A stretch of 64,000 bases of DNA from assembly GCA_022606425.2 (NCBI GenBank), contig JAHDVF020000178.1, positions 992,001-1,056,000 of the forward strand, in the 5' to 3' direction. Both the position numbers and the translations under genes were made by a program. The DNA comes from Lepidostoma basale. Its lineage: Eukaryota > Arthropoda > Insecta > Trichoptera > Lepidostomatidae. Shown here piece after piece: positions 54,160 to 64,000 of the stretch; within the stretch, counting starts at the first letter, position 1, and each line of letters begins with the position of its first letter. The notes under the pieces were generated by a model. The model was given only the letters and a program-made list of their open reading frames with translations, was not told the origin of the DNA and searched no databases.

Positions 54160-54436
54160 GCCGTGCCACAATGTTTTAAACAAGCTCTCCACATCGGTCT
54201 CCACCGGCGGTTTAAAACTGTGTAGACACTTGTTTGAAACCAAAATTCGTTTGACCTTCAACAAACTTTGTGGACAGATGCGCATAGTATGCGTGTGGAT
54301 CCACCATTTAAACACGCATTCCACATGTGGGGAGCTTGTTTACAACAGTATGTGGACGCTCCACCAACCGTGGGCTCCACAGCTCTCCACCAAGGTCACC
54401 CCTGTGGAGAGCTTGTTTCAAACAGTGTGGCACGGC
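54160..54436. mobile_element. Terminal-inverted-repeat element with internal echoes
   Basis: 33-bp ends: GCCGTGCCACAATGTTTTAA (54,160) and GCTTGTTTCAAACAGTGTGG, CACGGC (ending 54,436). Sub-repeats GTGGAGAGCTTGTTT and GTGGGGAGCTTGTTT recur inside, with CTCTCCACATCGG and CTCTCCACCAAGG. A 132-codon plus frame runs through it but is unrecognised. MITE of unknown superfamily. Confidence 0.7.
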
Positions 54437-54757
54437 CTTTATACTCATTTTTGATCACTGAAGAGGGCTGTTGAACAAAATAATAATAATAATAATAATC
54501 ATAATAATTCAAATTGAAATAAAACTCTTAGATAAGGTACGCAAAGTTATATGTTTTCGGACATTAAATATATCGATCATTTTTTATATAGTAAGCTTAT
54601 TATTATACGAAAATAACAATTACGTATAACCATGTTTCTCCGAAAAGTGTTGACTAATCCATAGTTTTGAGATCAGAAATGATTCAGCACAGATTTAGAG
54701 ACTGAACTCACATCAGTGACCGTTGTGTCGAGAGATGACGAATATACCAAATCGCGG
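54437..54757. other. Unassigned; SINE-1 terminus
   Basis: GGCTGTTGAACAAAATAATA and further AAT repeats at 54,465-54,500 are a SINE-1 3' end without its body. Confidence 0.4.
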
Positions 54758-55000
54758 CTAATGATTGAATGGGTTCTTATTTCGGCCCAACCAGAAACCG
54801 AATACGGCTAAATATTTTTTGGGAAATGTCAAACCGCTAATCACATAATTCTTAACATTAAAATTGTCGACTTCGCGAAACAGGAGCTTGATGCCTTGGA
54901 GCTGCCACCCTTTACGCTCGACGTGGAAGCCTCCTTTTGTACTTCCGCCACCCGCTGCCATAATCTCGGGACTCTGACGTCACTCGCTCGGTTTTCAGTA
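54758..55000 (-). other. Candidate first exon or chance frame, with upstream TGACGTCA
   Basis: On the minus strand an ATG at 54,961 (context GATTATGG) opens 67 codons: MAAGGGSTKGGFHVERKGWQ, LQGIKLLFREVDNFN, then AT-rich codons to a stop at 54,758. TGACGTCA lies just upstream at 54,975-54,982. The first half is GC-richer than surrounding DNA, as at a first exon. No domain is recognised and no strong GTRAGT donor is seen in the frame (GTTAAG near 54,860 is weak). Confidence 0.3.
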
Positions 55001-56499
55001 AATTTGACTTTCCTCCCATTAAACAGTGGGCCCGGCTTACTTGCTAAAGAAATAAATTTACTTTATTCTGAGTAGGTGTGGCTTTGTTTTTTATGAAGGT
55101 CTCACTCATATTTTAACTGAAATGTGTCTATTACTTATCCAAGCTAAAAACGATATTTAACCTAAAAAATACAGCATCTTTAACACTTTACAAATGTTTT
55201 TTTTCGAGGTCGATACCTACCTATGTTGAGTACTCTTGAAAATGCTAAGATGGCTTACATAAAACATGTGTTGTAATTATACACATGACCTCATATATTG
55301 AATTGTTTTACAGAATGTCATTATTCATTACTTTTAACATTAAAGTAATGAGTTTATGAATATAAACAATTAAATGTATGTATAGTAGTTGGGCTTAACT
55401 TTTTTCATGAAAATAACGAGTAGTAGGTAAATATTTACATATGCTTCATATAGCAAATATGATAAATCAATATGTGCCTTTAACCTTTTATTTGTTCTGA
55501 TATACAATATGACTATTTGGACATACTATACAAATATATCGAACAGTTTCGATATACGACTATCCTTCTAAATTCAAATCTGCGCTCAGAAATCATTAAA
55601 TCGAAATTGGAAACAGCGTGGGTACTGGTTGTATTTTTTTTCAGATTCACGTAGGTTTGAACATACACCAAACTAAATCAGGAATGTAACAATGATTCAA
55701 TGGAAATCCGAATTTTAAAAATAATTTAAAAGCATGCTTCATGAATACTTTCGTATAAAGCGCTTTAATTTTTGGTGACATTTTTGTAAAAAAAAATTTA
55801 ACACTGAAATAGTTTGTTTAATACCAATTAATTTAACCGCCCTACCTTTGGTTTATTTTTTGAGAGAAACGTGCAAAAAAAAGCAAGTTATTTATTAATG
55901 AAATTTAATTATATATTAATTATATATTTTTATAGGCGCACACTTCGCCCGCCCCTTGTAAAACTATCCTATTTATGAAGACTTGTACTCAAGTTTTGTT
56001 GGCACACGCGCGTATCCCTAACAGTTTGTACATTTTATACTTTTTCTCAAGCGCGTACGTGATACGGGATAGCGCAGAATGGTAAGTCAAAGTGAACGTA
56101 TCACGTACGTTCAAATACGTAGGGTGTCAACAAATAATGATATTATGACAGTGTTCTAAATTATACAGCTAATAATATTGAAGTATCATAGTATTTATGC
56201 CAAAACAATGGACTATCTATTTATAAATGACTTTTTTATCTTACACCTATTAGTATCAGAAGAAATATAGTAAAAAAAGCACTCGGTTTACATTTAGTAT
56301 TATAGTGTCACTTGGGATTTCTGGGAAAAAAGGATCTAATAACCTTGAGACAGTACTATATCTAAGTCCTTGAGTTTTTGTTGGTTTTATAGATTTCGAC
56401 ATTTGATACAACTCGGAGCATAATTTAACAGCATTTGATTAATTTAATTTAAAAAAAGTACAAGAAAACATTCATTATAGCGTTACATTAACATTAGAT
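55001..56499. other. Unassigned sequence
   Basis: Mostly AT-rich. At 56,045-56,115 CGCGTACGTGATACGGG and CGTATCACGTACG form a short inverted pair. Part of an H2 right end (TTGAAGTATCATAGTATTTA) is at 56,175. No gene recognised. Confidence 0.4.
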
Positions 56500-56670
56500 A
56501 TTGGGAGGCCAAGGTTGGGCCGGAGAAGTGTCGTGAGCGATGGTATTGTGCGGACGACGGAAGAGCCTGGAGAACACTGGCGAGAGACATAGAGGGATGC
56601 CGTAAGGGTGAAGAGGCTTATTTATGTTCGGCAATGGATGGAGACAGGCTGCCGAAAAACATTAAATAAG
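56500..56670 (+). mobile_element. LINE-G C-terminal fragment
   Basis: RPRLGRRSVVS, RWYCADDGRAWRTLARDIEG, then KGEEAYLCSAMDGDRLPKN; reading the adjacent frame gives IYVRQWMETGC, the AYVQQW end shifted. Frameshifted relic. Confidence 0.5.
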
Positions 56671-57090
56671 TACCTTTTTAAATTTTCAGTTAAATTTTTT
56701 CTAATACATATGAATGTTTGAATTCTTTTTTTAATTTTTATCCGTCACGCGACCATTTGAACATTTAAATTCCCGCACATTATCAACAACGACTATTGTG
56801 TTTGTGCGGTCTTGAAAAACAATGTTCAAGTTATTAGAACCGTTAAAAAAATGCGATAAATTCCTGAGTGATGTGACATGCAAAGAAACTATTGTACTGG
56901 ATTGTTATTGTACGACTCATGGAAGTCCGTTTACCAAATACAGTCTAAGTATAAAAAATGTGCATAATATAAAAATAAGATCCTAAAAATGCGACGATAT
57001 TATATATCATAGAATATTTTTATATCATATTATAATATATTAAATTATATCATATAATATAATATAATATAATATTATAATATATTATAA

Positions 57091-57228
57091 GAAGTCGGAA
57101 TAATCGACATGCGTGCATGGTACGATGTATAAATGTAGAGGAAGCCCGAGAGGTATGCCAGGAAAGAGCATTGTGGCGATCCATCCTCTCTGCCTACCCC
57201 TCCGGGAAAATGGCGTGATGGTTAGTAA
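57091..57228 (+). mobile_element. LINE-A 3' end inside a TATA-rich tract
   Basis: RSRNNRHACMVRCINVEEAR, EVCQERALWRSILSAYPSGK, ending TGATGGTTAGTAAG. Flanked by long AATAT/TATTA runs (57,020-57,090 and 57,230-57,258), so the insertion split a simple repeat. Confidence 0.75.
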
Positions 57229-57383
57229 GTTATATTATATTATATTATATTATATTGTAATTTATTAAATAACATTATGTTACATACATTAAAAAATATT
57301 TATGTCGTGGAAATAAATAAAACGAATAAAAAATTCTTTTATAATATATATTAGTTATACGTGTATATAATATATAATCAGAC

Positions 57384-57415
57384 CAGAAGATGACAGCGAG
57401 CTGCCGAAACCGGTT
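57384..57415 (+). ncRNA. Hammerhead-like motif H5, U4-to-A variant
   Basis: CAGAAGA, extra T, helix II GACAG/CTGCC (one mismatch) with CGAG loop, GAAA (57,406-57,409), CCGG, TT. Same U4 change as 27,649. Confidence 0.35.
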
Positions 57416-57620
57416 GAAGTCACAAACCTAAGTAGAATTAAATAGAAAATATTAAAAAGGCATTACGGTTTTTTTATTTTTATTTTAGTTATTTATACAG
57501 GTAAATTAAATGTTGAATTGAAATCGTTTATTAGACCAGGAATATATCGCACCGTGAGTGTAAAACCGAAACAAGTGCAAATATACAGTTTGGAGATATG
57601 GGCGTTTAAAGACTTCATGG

Positions 57621-57736
57621 TGCTTGGAAAAACTGTTTTTTTTTTTAATAAACCAATGATTTTCAGTTTAAAGTAATATACCTATAAACCGAAAATCATT
57701 GGTTTATTTAAAAAAAAAAACCAGTTTTTCCAAGCA
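57621..57736. repeat. Foldback with 45-bp arms
   Basis: TGCTTGGAAAAACTG, TTAATAAACCAATGATTTTC on the left; GAAAATCATTGGTTTATTTA, CCAGTTTTTCCAAGCA on the right, around a 26-base AT-rich spacer. Near-perfect arms suggest recent origin. Confidence 0.8.
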
Positions 57737-57738
57737 AT

Positions 57739-58867
57739 ATGAAGTGATGCGATATGAACAAAATCTTGATGAAAAAGGCAGAATAGAGAGAGGTTGGAGC
57801 AATTGCTTCTTTGACATCGTTTTATGACTTCGATGAAATTTTTGTTGCCTAGAAAATATTTAAACATAACTAATTTGCATTTAAAAATTATTGGATGCTG
57901 TTTTATATCAATAGACGTAGCTGTGTAATTATATAGTTTTGAGCTGATGTAATAATATATTATACAATTCTGAAGGTTGGTGTATTAAATTCTTAGTTAA
58001 AGACGCATAATGTCAAAGTGATTGAAGCCGTTGTATGTTTCATTCTTGGAATATTTCATTTTACCCCTAATACGGTTTAATTGAAATTGTTTATACTGTT
58101 CCACCATGCCAGCGAAAACTCTCAAAATATTTTACTTTGCTACTGGAGTCGCTCGAAAGGATTTTATGTAATAATATAAGGAATTTGTAACTAAGGTAAA
58201 TTATTATAAGAGCCAGCATTATCGACCCCCTTCCCAGAGGTAACCCCTTTCTCAAAACTGGAACAAATAATTACTGGAAATAAATCGAGCCATTTAATTA
58301 GATTTCACGGGAATCGGTCGGCCAAAGAATCTGTTGATAAAGAAGGGTCACAAATCAAAGGTGGGGGTTCGGGTGGGTCATTGGGGTGTTTTCTACGCCC
58401 AGCTATGGATAAAGCATCAACCCTAAGGGCTTCTATTATCAATGTGCCATTACTAAGATAGTTCTAGAATCAATAAGAGTTTGGAAATAGATTACAATAG
58501 AAGTGAGATATTTTTTTAATGTATAGAAAATCGTCCCTTTTCTGTTAGTTTCATTAGAATTAAATAAATTTAATGTCGTTTCGTAAATATATAAATTACA
58601 TCCTTTATTCCAAATATATTCATTTGTATATTACTTAATCAGTCAAATGAATTAAGAATTTTCTTTCTACATACTAATCTGGGGTAATGCGCACCCCAGG
58701 TGACTACTTACTTAACTTATTAGTTCACTATGAAATGTAAAGATGGTGCAGAAAGCAAAAAAGAGAACAGCTAATTCCATAATCTGGAAATAAGGAGGAA
58801 GGGGAAATAGAGAGGAGAATATTAGTTTAGTATGTCCAATTTTGTTGAAAATGTGAATCCATCACTT
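57739..58867. other. Unassigned sequence
   Basis: No gene or repeat recognised; ordinary AT-rich DNA with a GC-richer piece at 58,210-58,420. Confidence 0.4.
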
Positions 58868-58990
58868 TGTGTTGTGGATTCTTTTTCCTCAGCCTATTAC
58901 CGTCCACTCCTGGACAAAGGCCTCCTCCATTCGCTACCATGTCACTCTGTCCTGTGCAGACTGCATCCAGGTTATGATCTGAACAGACAC
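58868..58990 (-). mobile_element. LINE-G 3' end fragment
   Basis: Minus strand: WMQSAQDRVTW, a stop, RMEEAFVQEWTVIG, matching AQDRxxWxxMGEAYVQQWT of the copy at 1785. Confidence 0.65.
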
Positions 58991-59204
58991 GTCGGAATAA
59001 CCTGGTTGTGGATTCACATTTGAATAATTAAAAATAAAGAATTTTTGCAATAGTTTTGCACTAATTTTCTTCTTCTTCAAAATATAACTAAAATTGAAGA
59101 TTCACAAAACAAAGTACTTGACTATCGACCACTCTTAGAGGTTACTACGATACAGCAAAATCTCATCATTTGTGAGAAAGTAAAAATGAATAATAATTAA
59201 GAAT

Positions 59205-59575
59205 TAATTGTATCTCAATTAATTCTTAACGAAGATGTAAATTATTTGGAAACATAATATGGTGGTCGAGGCGTTTACAGGACTTATGACCTGTCATTGG
59301 TTGGGTTGAGTGATCGCTTTATGTAATACAACATTCCCCATTCCGCCCTTCTTACGAACACCAAGTCTGACATTTATTTTTTGAAAGTTGTATATACGCT
59401 GCCATGTTGAGAAACATTTCACATATTTTAGTTCAATTTACACTAGCGCCATCTATTGAGAATATATGTAAGCATTAAGCAGAAAATCTTTATTAATGTA
59501 ATGTGAAAGGCTATCAACTCAATTATCACACATTACGAGACAACGCCTGGAGAAAACTCTTCAATTTTTATATGC
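59205..59575 (+). repeat. R1 repeat
   Basis: TTTACAGGACTTATGACCTG, ACATTCCCCATTCCGCCC, ACACTAGCGCCATCTATTGA, TAAGCATTAAGCAGAAAATC and ACAACGCCTGGAG define the full unit order. Confidence 0.75.
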
Positions 59576-60136
59576 TTTTTAACTTTGACCAGTTTTATAA
59601 TTATTATTATTATTTTTTCGTTAAAAAAAAAGTTGAATAATAATTACATTTGAAAGAAAAAATACGATAAACACTATCGACTGATTGTGTTTTGTGTAAG
59701 TTAACATGGAATTCTGGTTTCGGGTATGCTAAACATGTGCTATCAACAAAATGCCATTTAAAATCTTTATCATACAAAACGTGGTTGTTAATATCGTCGT
59801 TAGTTGGACCTTGACAGGAGCGGGTCCTCAGATAACCTGACATCAGAGAGGACACTCTGTTTGAGAGATATCGCATATCCAGAGTTTGCAGTAGGTCACT
59901 TGAGCAGTAGATGGGTCGGCTGTCATTTATCTTAGCCCCTGTAATTTGTCCCAGGCTCCTGTAATTTGTCTGGGCGAACTACAGGTCAGTACAATCGGAC
60001 GCATTGACCACAAGAACAAAGCATTTGCATTTTATATTAAGCATAAATATACTTCATCTTCTAAGTTTAGATTATATGTTCTGATGATGGTGAGTTTATA
60101 TAAATATTAAAGGTTAAAATTGATCAATATCGTTTT
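59576..60136. other. Unassigned sequence
   Basis: A minus frame of 88 codons at 59,610-59,876 is unrecognised; CTGTAATTTGTC is tandemly duplicated near 59,940-59,970. Confidence 0.3.
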
Positions 60137-60385
60137 TAACTAACTAACTAACTTTCCATCACGCCGTTTCTCCGGAGGGCTAGGCAAAACGAATGGACCG
60201 CCACATTATTCTGTTCTGACATACTTCTCTTGATTCCTCTACGTTCATATCGTGTCGTGTACGCACGCCAATTTCTCCGTCTCTGTATGGAGGAAGCTAT
60301 AAAGGTGTGTCAGATAGATAAATGTGGCGGTTCATTCTCCCTGCTTACTTCTGCGGTGAAACGGCGTGATGGTTTGTTTGTAAAA
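60137..60385. mobile_element. Two LINE-A 3' ends facing each other
   Basis: Minus part 60,137-60,283 begins with AACT repeats and reads back to the NRRACM region; plus part 60,284-60,385 reads MEEAIKVCQIDKCGGSFS-like and ends TGATGGTTTGTTTG. The two parts have different tails (TTAG and TTTG), so they come from two subfamilies rather than one inverted copy. Confidence 0.7.
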
Positions 60386-60960
60386 AAAAAAAAATAACGT
60401 ATCTCCGGAAATCAAAATCAGAAATAACATTCATTGCTTTAAGTTATTTATGTAAACGTTCGGGTAAAACGTATTTCATACGTGACTGTACCTCCGGCAA
60501 AAAGGGAAACTGATGGCGTCTGTTTTGAAGTTTTAGATGACCACCGTAGGTGTTGTAAAGTACACATGTTTTCCAAACTTTTCGGTTTCGCCTCTCTAAT
60601 GGCATTCAGGGAAATTAATATGTATTTTAGGAAGGGCACAGTATTTTATTCATACGTTGGTTATCGTGTAATTTACGTGCTAATGGGAAGGGAGAAGGTT
60701 TACGTACGTAACCTACAAAGTTACTCCTCGCATGCTAGATTGTTCGTTTAACTTTTAGTTATGTACAGACGCTATAATTAGTTAATTCATAGACAACATA
60801 AAACGAAGATGGTGAGGAACTGTTACTGCTGTGTTACTGATAATCGTCGTCTCTTAGATTAACGTCAACGATTTCTTAAACGATGATTTGAAACTTCATA
60901 TTAAATAAGTAATATGATTGAGAACATTATTATATATTTTCTTTTCTTTTAATGTTTGAA
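60386..60960. other. Unassigned; frames open on both strands
   Basis: Plus frame 60,482-60,751 (MTVPPAKRETDGVCFEVLDD) and a minus frame over the same bases are both open. No family recognised. Confidence 0.25.
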
Positions 60961-61185
60961 TCCTAGGGATTGGTTTGCAGCAAACTGAAACATTTTTGCT
61001 GGTTTTTGGGATGCCACTTGGGCATTTTAATGTTATGAATTCACTTTCAAAATTTTTATATACAACAGATTATTTGAATCCAATTACTGTATATATATTT
61101 GTTAAGCTATTAATTCTCATGACATGCGGGTACATAGCTAGTCCAACGCCTTTTTATTGTCACTTGAATTCCATGTTTTTGTTCA
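60961..61185 (-). mobile_element. SINE-1 3' body
   Basis: ATCCTAGGGATTGGTTTGCA, GGGATGCCACTTGGGC, AATTCTCATGACATGC and GTCACTTGAATTCC, in the order of 30,880-31,105. Head missing. Confidence 0.7.
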
Positions 61186-61437
61186 TATAATTAACTAAAA
61201 CCAAAAACCCACCAAATCACATTTCCAAGAATATTTCCAAGAGACGTAAGAAAAATAGCCTCAAGAACAGAATCTTTATAAGTCAGAAGATCCAAGTCCA
61301 AGTCCATTATGTCATCTACCGACGGTGTAGGCAGAGAAATTATATGTTTTAAAATCAATTGTAACATAACAATTAAACTAAAATGTCTTAATAAATAATA
61401 CTACTTTTTGTAACACTGCAATATCTAACTTCTATTA

Positions 61438-61930
61438 AAATTAAGCATAAAATCTTTATTAATGCAATGTGAAAGGCTTACGCAATTATCACACTGCTAG
61501 ACAACGCCTGGAGATCCAATCTCCAATTTTTATGCTTTTAACTTGGACCAGATTTTTATACAATTTGTTTTTTGAATGTATACAAATACTTGTAGACAAA
61601 TACTGGATTTTAACCATTGCGGGTAAATTATTTTTTAAGGATTAATTGTATCTCAATAGAGACGAAGATGTAAATATTTTTTTGGAAACAAAATATGGTA
61701 GTCGAGGAGTTTACAGGACTTATGACCTGTCATTGGTTGGGTTAAGCTTTGTGTTAACAACATTCCCCATTCCGCCTTTCTAACGACCACCACGTCTGAC
61801 AAATTTTGGAACTTTTATATATGCTACTATGTTAAATAACTTCACATTTTTAGGTCAATCTACATTAGCGCCATCTATTAAGATTATTTGTAAGCATTAC
61901 GCAGAAAATCTCTATTAAAATTATTCAATA
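61438..61930 (+). repeat. R1 repeat, one and a third units
   Basis: Starts with the end of a unit (AAAATCTTTATTAATGCAATG, ACAACGCCTGGAG), then a whole unit (ATACAAATACTTGTAGACAA, TTTACAGGACTTATGACCTG, TTAGCGCCATCTATTAAG). The head-to-tail order implies tandem R1 units. Confidence 0.75.
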
Positions 61931-62505
61931 TCAAATGTATCACATATCAAAAAGGACATTAAGTAGTAATTTAATGTTATTTTATGTCTTATATATATCC
62001 ATATTATAAAAGTTTTAATTAAATCTAAACGAAGCTAATACGATTTAATTTATTTCAAAATGCGTAAGCCATTGCCATATTATTATTTTATTTGCTTGTC
62101 CTAAATTAACAGAAATGCATTCATACGTTTCAATGATGAATTTCGAGGTTATGCCTTCTAGAATTTGCAGTCAGTACGAAATTCTAATTTCGCATTAAAA
62201 TACGACCACTCAATCTTATCAAACACAAGAGTTATGATCGCCTTCACCATTATTAAACAACTTCATTCTAAAATCTAACACAGATTGAACACAAGTTTTT
62301 AAATTCGAATAATTTGTGAAATCGAATTTCTAAAAATTCATCAGAGTAAAAAATATGTATCGAAAATTATTTTTAATGCCACCGGTTTCTGACTATTTCA
62401 ATGTACTATTGTTTATAAGAAATCATTATTTTTATTTACTTAATGAAGTAAATAACATTTTCATTGTTTCTTGAATATGAAAAACTCTATATTAATACGA
62501 ATGAA
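61931..62505. other. Unassigned AT-rich sequence
   Basis: No gene or repeat recognised. Confidence 0.4.
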
Positions 62506-62580
62506 AACGTCTGTTTTATTATATTTGACAGTATATGAATGCTATGTTTCGCCTGTCTAAGGAATTATCAACTGTTTAAA
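62506..62580 (-). ncRNA. H6 hammerhead-like relic
   Basis: Minus strand: TTGATAA, T, hairpin with CCTTAGACAGG, CGAAAC, ATAGC. Core reads U3 and A8 in place of C3 and G8, as in the copy at 1-40. Confidence 0.35.
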
Positions 62581-63435
62581 AAGTTCATTTATTAATTAAT
62601 TTAAATAACATTATAAACGTACACGACTGTTCATATTATTTCATTCATGGATTCAACTATATATGTGTTAACAGGAACCTTGATCTCAGATGAAATAGAA
62701 CGTGGAAGCTAAACAGCTCAAACAATAAAGCCACAAAAACTGGCAACATTAATAATATTTGATTAACCTTTTATAAACTTAGTTCACGAACTGAACATCC
62801 CTTTACAAAGTAATTTAGAAGTTTTGGAGCGAGCTATGTGGCATAGGGAACATGACGAACTCTCGGAAACATTTGTACAACTTACACGCATATTTATATT
62901 AAAGGATACAAAATAGTAGTTTACCCCTGTATATAAACAGGCTGAAACTGAAGGTATTAATTTTGAAGGTGAAGGGAAGAGTGAAACTACCCACTAGCTC
63001 TTGTAGCTTGTTCAACTAGTAAGTTGCTTGTTAAATGTTGTCCAACAGTGGCGTAATGAGTATATTCATGTTTTTGGCAAATCTAGTCAAGAAAGTTCAC
63101 CACAAATATTTAAGTCTGAGGTGGTTCAATATATACATGTCAATTGAATGGTGAAAGTAGATTTAATGTTGTGTTAATAATACTTAATATAATGTTACGC
63201 AATGTAAGTTGTGATTATAAGTTGTAGATGTAACATGTAAAAAGTCCTAAGCAGCCATAAATAAATATTTTTTTTACGTAATTTAAAGTTGCAAATAATA
63301 TAGTACCTACTCCATTAATTTAATTTATCCAAATAAATTATCAATATATTTTTTTCTCCCTTTCCTTCTTCCTTTCCCCGACACTCATTTTATTTATTTA
63401 TATTTTATATAACTTAACATTTTTAATCGCAGTAT
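62581..63435. other. Unassigned AT-rich sequence
   Basis: No gene or shared repeat recognised. Confidence 0.4.
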
Positions 63436-63439
63436 TTAT

Positions 63440-63618
63440 TTTACATCTTCTTCTTCTTCTTCTTCACTTTTGATAGACTCAGGAGTCTGTTATTTCAGTC
63501 GGGTCCTCTTGAGTCTGCCCTCGATTCCATGCTATACTCGTATGTGAGGATTGGTAGCACAGAGGTCTTATAAATGCGTACCTTGCTGTCAGTCCTCATG
63601 TCCTTGTTTCTCCATATC
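63440..63618 (-). mobile_element. LINE-B-like fragment interrupted by the element to its right
   Basis: Minus strand: TIWRNKDMRTDSKVRIYKTS, VLPILTYEYSMESRADS, with an AAG-repeat tail (63,449-63,466 in reverse). IWxNKYMRTxSKVRIYKTCV is the LINE-B wording at 31,195. Confidence 0.7.
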
Positions 63619-64000
63619 GTCACCTGAGAGTAAGAAGGTTCCAACTGACAAAAGTAAAAAGCTGAGAAAAATGAAGTCAAAGTTTTGTTGGTTTCGGGTG
63701 TGTATCTTGGAATAAAGGGGTTTTATTCCAATTTCCAGAGATTCTTTTACCGAGAAACGTGTAAATTTTGTCTGGCAATAGTTGGAATAATAAAGTTTTA
63801 AGTTTAAATGAATCCTTCTACAGTGAATCGTGTGTTTTGAATGATCAGATGGAACTTGATTATTTTTGTAACATCAAAATGACGATACTATTACATGTTT
63901 TTTTTATTGTACGTATAGATAAGGTTAGTAAGAACTCTTTTCACGAAAAAAAGCCAAATGTGAAATTTTGTTAGTTGGAACCCTCTTACTCTCAGGTGAC
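63619..64000. mobile_element. DNA element with 31-bp terminal inverted repeats at the window edge
   Basis: GTCACCTGAGAGTAAGAAGG, TTCCAACTGAC at 63,619-63,649 is complementary, with two mismatches, to the last 31 bases (63,970-64,000). The interior is AT-rich; a 68-codon plus frame (63,768-63,974) runs into the right repeat and is unlikely to be real. The target duplication cannot be seen because the right flank is outside the window. Confidence 0.7.

Noticed and set aside
54056..54474. 132-codon frame as a gene
   Set aside because: It runs through both terminal inverted repeats of the 54,160-54,436 element and has no recognised domain.

Overview
This is AT-rich eukaryotic DNA, most likely insect and probably lepidopteran. 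The basis is the mix of decayed LINE families, tRNA-derived SINEs and foldback elements, the sequence style of those LINEs, and a mariner remnant; no database search was possible. There is no bacterial-style gene layout, rRNA gene, functional tRNA gene or CRISPR array. Most short open frames are fragments of transposons or chance openings.

Layout. Positions 1-36,250 are a graveyard of 5'-truncated LINEs. LINE-A (C-terminal RWFGHMERM motif, 3' tail of GTTA repeats) supplies about 20 fragments across the window. LINE-B (FVDD box, GRPPKRW), LINE-C (GATTT tail), LINE-D, LINE-E, LINE-F and LINE-G (GEAYVQQW) are rarer. A mariner C-terminal half lies at 17,508-18,060. SINE-1, with tRNA-like A and B boxes, occurs as partial and complete copies. 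SINE-2 carries the 3' tail of LINE-A.

Positions 36,250-37,380 hold a tandem array of about 115-bp units followed by a GC-rich stretch and a short open frame with a signal-peptide-like sequence ending exactly at a GTAAGT donor. This is the best candidate for a host gene: a first coding exon on the plus strand, with the rest of the window to its right as possible intron. Weaker candidates for regulatory or first-exon DNA, both with a TGACGTCA site, are at 23,240-23,555 and 54,758-55,000.

Positions 37,400-64,000 return to repeats: foldback elements, a hAT-like element with an 8-bp target duplication holding a nested LINE and SINE, a Harbinger-like MITE with a paralogous empty site, a MITE family with 4-bp duplications, and a terminal-inverted-repeat element ending exactly at the right edge.

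The most interesting signal is a set of dispersed hammerhead-ribozyme-like motifs in at least five sequence families (H1-H5, with H6 as a decayed relative). Each family has a CUGANGA-like core, a helix II hairpin, GAAA, a short usually palindromic helix III (CAUG, CCGG or CAGCUG) and a UH cleavage position. Helix I arms differ between families yet stay complementary. Many copies sit in long inverted repeats. Such minimal hammerheads are known from Penelope-like elements and retrozymes; the assignment here is from sequence reading only.
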